NCBI RefSeq assembly: GCF_017353185.1
Contig: NZ_JAFMYV010000015.1
Span: forward strand, 90,997 to 154,996
DNA: 64,000 nt
Source: Fibrella rubiginis
Lineage (GTDB): Bacteria > Bacteroidota > Bacteroidia > Cytophagales > Spirosomataceae
Reading direction: 5' to 3'
Positions 59,758 through 64,000 of the stretch are shown piece by piece. The notes beneath the pieces are model-generated. The model was not told where the DNA came from and did not search any database. It saw only the letters and a list, made by a program, of their open reading frames with translations. Position numbers and translations under genes: made by a program. The stretch's first letter is position 1. Every line of letters begins with the position of its first letter.

Positions 59758-60786
59758 ATGCAAGATATTGAGGCCATCGGCGAATTGCTGCGGCACCCCC
59801 ACCGAATCATTATTACCACGCATCAGAACCCCGATGCCGACGCCATGGGGTCGTCGCTGGGGCTGGCGGGGTACTTGCGGCAAAAAGGGCATTCGGTGCA
59901 GGTAATCACCCCAACCGCCTACCCACATAACCTCTACTGGATGCCCGGCAACGACGATGTGATTGCCTTTGACGAAAAAAATCGGGTGCAGGTAGAGCAG
60001 TTTGTTAACGAAGCCGACACTATTTTTTGCCTCGATTTTTCGGCCCTCGACCGCATTCGCGACATGGCTCCCATGGTACGGCAGGCACCGGGCCGAAAGG
60101 TTCTGATTGACCACCACCTGGAACCCGAAGCCTTTGCTGATCTGGCCTATTGGGACCACACAGCTGCTTCAACCACGCAACTGATTTACCAGTTAATCGT
60201 AGCCCTGCACGAAGGTGATCTTATCAACGCCGATGTGGCCTCATGCCTGTATGCGGGTTTGATGACCGACACTGGCTCATTTCGGCATTCAAATACCACC
60301 CCCGACGTGCACCGCATTGCCGCCGGACTCCTGGAGCGGGGTATCGACGTAAGCGCTATTCACCGTGCCATTTTTGATGGCGTATCGATTGACAAACTGC
60401 GCCTGCTGGGCTATGTGCTAAACGAAAAGCTGCGTGTGTTGCCCGAATACCAGTTTGCCTACATCACACTCAGTGCGGATGAGCTACGTCAGTACCGCTC
60501 GAAAACGGGTGATACGGAAGGACTTGTCAACTATGCGTTATCGGTAGAGGGCGTCCGGGCGGCGGCCATCCTGATTGACCGGGGCGACGAAATCCGGCTG
60601 TCATTCCGGTCGGTGGGGTCATTTTCGGTGCGTGATCTGGTGAGTGCTCATTTCAACGGAGGGGGGCACAAAAATGCGGCGGGTGGCCGCTCGAAGTTGC
60701 CACTGGCCGAAGTTGAAGCCAAATTGCTGGCCTTATTGCCTCATTACCAGGAAGAATTAGTTCAAGGTATCATGTCTAAAGTTTAA
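59758..60786 (+). CDS. DHH/DHHA1 phosphoesterase (NrnA-like oligoribonuclease/pAp phosphatase)
   Basis: The 342-residue protein has DHH-family motifs: THQNPDADAMGSSLGLAGYL (motif I-II, about 20-39), FCLDFSALDR, IDHHLEPE (DHH motif, about 117-124), GLMTDTGSF and C-terminal DHHA1 signature FNGGGHKNAAGG (about 299-310). It degrades short oligoribonucleotides and removes 3'-phosphate from pAp. Its stop lies in the arm of repeat U. Confidence 0.93.
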   Translation: MQDIEAIGELLRHPHRIIITTHQNPDADAMGSSLGLAGYLRQKGHSVQVITPTAYPHNLYWMPGNDDVIAFDEKNRVQVEQFVNEADTIFCLDFSALDRIRDMAPMVRQAPGRKVLIDHHLEPEAFADLAYWDHTAASTTQLIYQLIVALHEGDLINADVASCLYAGLMTDTGSFRHSNTTPDVHRIAAGLLERGIDVSAIHRAIFDGVSIDKLRLLGYVLNEKLRVLPEYQFAYITLSADELRQYRSKTGDTEGLVNYALSVEGVRAAAILIDRGDEIRLSFRSVGSFSVRDLVSAHFNGGGHKNAAGGRSKLPLAEVEAKLLALLPHYQEELVQGIMSKV

Positions 60787-60885
60787 TGTTCAACGTCCAA
60801 CGTCTCTTATTCAAAGCTTAACGCTCAAGGTTCAACATTGCTTTCGCGTCAGCAACGTTGACCTTGAACGGTAGACTTTAAACGT
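60773..60885. repeat. Degenerate heptad hairpin U
   Basis: The left side is heptads TTTAATG, TTCAACG, TCCAACG, CTTAACG, CTCAAGG and the right side (60850-60885) pairs only partly with it. Units match hairpins T and M. The NrnA-like stop codon lies within it. Confidence 0.7.
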
Positions 60886-60915
60886 ATTTTTTTTCATAAC
60901 CGAATACTCTCCAAC

Positions 60916-61875
60916 ATGTACATTAAAACGCTCGGCGTAGTTGCTCTCACCGTAGCCGGACTGGCTGCCTGCAACCAAAATCGCGTTCAGGTTTCCGAAA
61001 GCGGCCTGCGCTACCAGATGCACCAACAAAACGAAGGCGCACGCAAACCCAAGGTGGGCGAGATGGTCACCGTTCAACTGATCCTGAAAGCCAAAGTCAA
61101 CGGAAAAGACTCAACCCTGCGCGACACCCACAAGGAGCCAACCGCTCCGCAGTTTATGTTGCAGGTGCCCACCTTCAAAGGATCATTTGAAGAGGGACTG
61201 GCCATGATGGGCAAAGGCGACAGTGCCACGTTTTTCGTGAAATCCGATTCGCTCTTCACACGGGCCGGTCAGTCGGCCCCTCCCGGTTTTGCCAAAGGCG
61301 GCGACATCGAGTTTATCGTAAAACTGCTGAACGTACAGAACGAGCAGGAATTTCAGAAAGCTCAGATCGAATTCCGCGATAAGCAAAAGGCTATCGACGA
61401 GAAAGTTATCACGGCTTACCTGGCCAAAAACAACATGACGGGTGCACAGCGTACCACCAACGGCGTGTATTACATCATCAAGCAGGCAGGCGTAGGCCCT
61501 ACACCCAAGAAGGGCGATGAAGTGCAGGTGCATTATACGGGTAAGCTCCTCGACGGAAAGGTATTTGACAGCTCACTCAACAACCCACAGGGTGGTGGCC
61601 AGCCGCTGAAATTCCAGATCGGTACGGGTACGATCATTCCGGGCTGGGACGAGTCGATCATTCTGTTCCCCAAAGGCACAAAAGCAACCATCCTGATTCC
61701 CTCGAGCCTGGCCTACGGGCAGCAGGGTGGTCCGCCTACCATTCCGCCCAATGCTGTATTGATGTTCGACGTTGACGTGGTTGGCTTTGGCCCAGCACCC
61801 AAACAGGCACCCATGATGCCTGGTGCTCCGGGTAGCGTTCCAGGCGGTGCGGCACCAGGCGGCGCTGGCCGTTAA
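60916..61875 (+). CDS. FKBP-type peptidyl-prolyl isomerase lipoprotein, two domains
   Basis: The 319-residue protein has a lipobox TVAGLAAC (Cys 20). A first divergent FKBP-like domain (about 35-140, FEEGLAMMGKGDSATFFV) is followed by a linker helix. The second, typical FKBP domain (about 180-295) shows DEVQVHYTGKLLDGKVFDSS, IIPGWDESI and IPSSLAYGQQG. A Gly/Pro-rich tail follows. It folds secreted proteins at prolyl bonds in the periplasm. It resembles gliding-associated GldI lipoproteins in layout, but I do not assert that. A second FKBP lipoprotein follows 59 bp later. Confidence 0.9.
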   Translation: MYIKTLGVVALTVAGLAACNQNRVQVSESGLRYQMHQQNEGARKPKVGEMVTVQLILKAKVNGKDSTLRDTHKEPTAPQFMLQVPTFKGSFEEGLAMMGKGDSATFFVKSDSLFTRAGQSAPPGFAKGGDIEFIVKLLNVQNEQEFQKAQIEFRDKQKAIDEKVITAYLAKNNMTGAQRTTNGVYYIIKQAGVGPTPKKGDEVQVHYTGKLLDGKVFDSSLNNPQGGGQPLKFQIGTGTIIPGWDESIILFPKGTKATILIPSSLAYGQQGGPPTIPPNAVLMFDVDVVGFGPAPKQAPMMPGAPGSVPGGAAPGGAGR

Positions 61876-61888
61876 GATTAGTTAAACG

Positions 61889-61923
61889 CGAAGCCGGGCG
61901 GCATTTTTTGTCGCCCGGCTTCG
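61889..61923 (+). terminator. Hairpin after the first FKBP gene
   Basis: CGAAGCCGGGCG pairs with CGCCCGGCTTCG around an 11-nt T-rich loop. No T-run follows, so efficiency is uncertain. Confidence 0.5.
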
Positions 61924-61934
61924 TTGTATACCAG

Positions 61935-62891
61935 ATGAACCGACAACACTTTGTCATGCGTAGCATACTAATTCGGGCCTTCTTGCCCCTCCTAACCCTG
62001 CTTGCTGGTCTCTGGCTAACGGGCTGTCAACAGGATGGTGAAGCCCTCACCGACCGGAAACGGCGGGAGAATGAGCAGGAGATTCAACAGTACCTGACTG
62101 CCAACAAGCTACAGGCCACCCAACTGGGCACTACGGGGCTGTACTACATCAAAAACGTATCGGCTCCGGCCAACCAGACAGCCAACGTTGGTGATGAAGT
62201 ACAGTTTTTCGCTGTTTCGCGCCGTCTCGATGGTACTGTGTTGGACAGCACCGATGGTAAGAACCCAATTTTTTATACCTACGGCACGTCGCCACAGCGT
62301 GTTAATACGCTGATTAACAACTCGTTCTTGTACAAAAACATCACCAACGGTATGTTTTTGGGCTTATCGGTAGCGCGCAAGGGCGAAAACCTGACCCTGC
62401 TTGTCCCTTCCTATCTCGATGATGGCCGTTCAGGGTCACTGACTTTGCCGCAGTACTCACCCATCCGCTACGATCTCCGCGTTAAGTCCATCCGTACGGA
62501 AGATCAGCAGATCGAGGACTACATTGCCGCCAATAAAATCAACGTGACCAAGAAACTGGACAACGGTATTCGCATTGCTACCACACTGGCTAAACCTGAT
62601 TCGGCGCTAATTACCCCCGGCCAATCGGTAACGGTGGCTTACACGGGACGTCTTACCGATGGGACTGTATTTGATAACAGTAGAGCCAAGGCCGACACTA
62701 CGTTTGGTTTCGAGGTGGGCCGTTCGCAGGTTGTGCAGGGCTGGGATCTTGGTATTCAGCAGGTACGGCGTGGCGAAAGATTTTTTCTCATCTTCCCGTC
62801 TGCACTGGGATACGGCACAACAGGTAGCGGCACGATCATTACCCCGTTTAAGCCCCTGGCTTTTGAAATGGCCGTTCTCCGGGTGAAATAA
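61935..62891 (+). CDS. Second FKBP-type peptidyl-prolyl isomerase lipoprotein
   Basis: The 318-residue protein has a lipoprotein signal (LTLLAGLWLTGC). The start is ATG 61935 or 61956; both are usable. A degenerate first FKBP unit (about 60-170, GDEVQFFAVSRRLDGTVLDSTDG) precedes an FKBP domain (about 225-315, GQSVTVAYTGRLTDGTVFDNS, VVQGWDLGIQQVRRGERFFLIFPSALGYG). Same two-domain plan as the preceding gene, so a tandem duplication is likely. Its terminator abuts the rdgB start. Confidence 0.88.
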   Translation: MNRQHFVMRSILIRAFLPLLTLLAGLWLTGCQQDGEALTDRKRRENEQEIQQYLTANKLQATQLGTTGLYYIKNVSAPANQTANVGDEVQFFAVSRRLDGTVLDSTDGKNPIFYTYGTSPQRVNTLINNSFLYKNITNGMFLGLSVARKGENLTLLVPSYLDDGRSGSLTLPQYSPIRYDLRVKSIRTEDQQIEDYIAANKINVTKKLDNGIRIATTLAKPDSALITPGQSVTVAYTGRLTDGTVFDNSRAKADTTFGFEVGRSQVVQGWDLGIQQVRRGERFFLIFPSALGYGTTGSGTIITPFKPLAFEMAVLRVK

Positions 62892-62911
62892 CGATAAGTA
62901 GTATCTTCGTA

Positions 62912-62946
62912 AAGCCGTTCGGGTATGTACCTGAGCGGCTTTTTTT
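62912..62946 (+). terminator. Terminator abutting the rdgB start
   Basis: An AAGCCG/CGGCTT stem extended by TTCGGGT/ACCTGAG (one wobble) and a run of T ends at 62946, one base before the rdgB ATG. It leaves no room for a Shine-Dalgarno site. Confidence 0.75.
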
Positions 62947-63573
62947 ATGAAGAAGACGCTCTGTTTTGCCTCCAACAACGCCCACAAGCTGGAAGAAGTA
63001 GCCGATGTGCTGGGCGACTCATTCACTATCCAGACCCTTGCCGATATTGGCTGCACGGATGAACTGCCCGAAACCACCGGTACTATCCCTGGCAATTCGG
63101 CCCAGAAAGCACGCTACGTATTCGATCACTTCGGCGTGGCGTGCTTCGCCGATGACTCTGGTTTAGAAGTAGATGCCCTCAATGGCGAACCCGGTGTGGA
63201 TTCGGCCTTTTATGCCGGTGGCAACAAGCCCGGCGAAATCCGCAGCCACGCCGCCAATATAGCTCTGTTGCTGAAAAACATGGGTGATACCCTAAACCGT
63301 CGGGCTCGATTCCGTACTGTAATTACACTGGTAGAAGCTGACGACACGGGCGCGCCTGTTGAACATCAGTTTGAAGGCATTGTTGCCGGCACTATCCTGA
63401 CCGAACCACACGGCACCGGAGGATTCGGCTACGACCCGGTTTTTATGCCCGACGGCTACACCCAGACTTTTGCCCAAATGTCCCTTGCCGAGAAAAGCAA
63501 AATCAGCCACCGAGCCAAGGCACTGACTGGGCTGGTGGGGTATTTAAGAAAGTTAAAAAAGAAAGGGTTGTGA
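62947..63573 (+). CDS. rdgB: RdgB/HAM1 non-canonical purine NTP pyrophosphatase
   Basis: The 208-residue product has the family start LCFASNNAHKLEEVADVLG, the acidic loop FADDSGLEVDALNGEPGVDSAFYAG (about 73-97) and GFGYDPVFMPDGYTQTFAQMSLAEKSKISHRAKAL. It hydrolyses dITP, ITP and XTP to their monophosphates, keeping deaminated purines out of DNA. Its C-terminal codons form the left arm of a 19-bp hairpin. Confidence 0.95.
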   Translation: MKKTLCFASNNAHKLEEVADVLGDSFTIQTLADIGCTDELPETTGTIPGNSAQKARYVFDHFGVACFADDSGLEVDALNGEPGVDSAFYAGGNKPGEIRSHAANIALLLKNMGDTLNRRARFRTVITLVEADDTGAPVEHQFEGIVAGTILTEPHGTGGFGYDPVFMPDGYTQTFAQMSLAEKSKISHRAKALTGLVGYLRKLKKKGL

Positions 63574-63624
63574 CCCAGAGCTGCACAGAGGACGCACAGA
63601 TTTATACAACCCTTTCTTTTTTAA
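63553..63624. terminator. Bidirectional hairpin covering the ends of rdgB and yraN
   Basis: TTAAAAAAGAAAGGGTTGT (63553-63571) is the perfect complement of 63606-63624. The arms include the last codons of rdgB and the stop of yraN, with A- and T-runs on the outer side, so it can end both convergent transcripts. Confidence 0.88.
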
Positions 63625-63977
63625 CAAAACGCATCTTCGATGTGCCTGATCTTAACCTCGCCATCAGGCCGGATAGTCACGGCTACCACGTCGAAACGAA
63701 TGTCATGCTGCCAGTCGCGGGCATAGATGTAGTGGTCGGCGGCGCGCATAACCAGGTTGGCTTTGGTGTAGGTTACAAATGTTTCGGGCTCACCGAAGCT
63801 GACGTTCGAACGCGTTTTCACCTCGATGAAAATGATCATCTTGCCTTTCTGCACAATCAGGTCAATCTCGGCGTGTTGATGCCGGTAATTGGCCTCCAGA
63901 ATCTGGTAGCCCTGCGTCTGTAAATACTGCATTGCAGCCGCTTCGCCCTGTTTGCCGGTGTCGTTATGTTGGGCCAT
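63621..63977 (-). CDS. YraN/UPF0102 family nuclease-fold protein
   Basis: The 118-residue protein fits UPF0102: GKQGEAAAMQYLQTQGYQILEANYRHQHAEIDLIVQKGKMIIFIEVKTRS, with the acidic E-ExD-ExK pattern of the restriction-endonuclease-like fold. Function is not settled. It is convergent with rdgB; a window edge follows the start at 63977. Confidence 0.92.
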   Translation of the reverse strand: MAQHNDTGKQGEAAAMQYLQTQGYQILEANYRHQHAEIDLIVQKGKMIIFIEVKTRSNVSFGEPETFVTYTKANLVMRAADHYIYARDWQHDIRFDVVAVTIRPDGEVKIRHIEDAFC

Positions 63978-64000
63978 AAAAGTTAGTTCAAGATTTGATG

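Overview
The window is about 64 kb of a moderately GC-rich bacterial chromosome that reads as Bacteroidota, most likely order Cytophagales and close to the Spirosoma group. The signs are a SusC/SusD outer-membrane pair, a T9SS-style Asp-box surface protein, ASPIC/UnbV FG-GAP proteins, DUF4290, DUF2147 and DUF4097-type families, start codons mostly without a clear Shine-Dalgarno sequence, and repeated -7 promoter boxes of the Bacteroidota form TAnnTTTG. No rRNA, tRNA, CRISPR array or transposase was seen.

Layout. 1-15502: a surface and periplasm cluster made of an Asp-box protein cut by the left edge, SusC, SusD, a large ASPIC/FG-GAP lipoprotein, a vanadium-haloperoxidase/PAP2-type lipoprotein and a second CRTAC1-like protein. 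15520-24782: murA, DUF4290, a MATE exporter, an NADP-dependent oxidoreductase, a ThuA-like protein, an S53 peptidase, a thioesterase and a DinB protein. 24972-30770: a MetE-like protein, a PpiC fragment, clpB and two toxin-antitoxin modules placed behind clpB, separated by a duplicated clpB 3' end and terminator. 30775-46816: an esterase and Zn-alcohol dehydrogenase pair, YpfJ-like metallopeptidase, LD-carboxypeptidase, an orphan FecR protein, SDR, amino-acid permease, an unknown two-gene Cys-rich pair, MazG-like, M16 peptidase, GT9, a flavin monooxygenase and small proteins. 46924-53147: a membrane protein, an ABC exporter, a pterin dehydratase, rsmI, DUF4105 and an inositol-phosphatase family protein. 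53409-56189: an ECF sigma operon with a HEAT-repeat membrane anti-sigma candidate and two secreted DUF4097-like proteins. 56364-63977: cysM, pyrD, a VWA protein, an NrnA-like DHH phosphoesterase, two FKBP lipoproteins, rdgB and yraN.

The strongest unexplained signal is a family of long intergenic inverted repeats, about 20 loci. Each has arms of 15-111 bp that are perfect or near-perfect complements within the locus but mostly unrelated between loci. Most arms are degenerate tandem repeats with a 7-nt period (a few 8-9 nt), and many carry a short GC-rich apex. They sit in convergent, divergent and tandem intergenic regions, often include the stop codons of the flanking genes, mostly lack a terminator U-run, and cause false N-terminal extensions of ORFs. 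Two loci 23 kb apart share a 43-nt identical core, and one locus differs between its arms by exactly two heptads.

A second signal is the clpB 3' end acting as an insertion site for toxin-antitoxin cassettes. The duplicated clpB tail differs from the resident one mostly by synonymous changes, which suggests it came from another strain.
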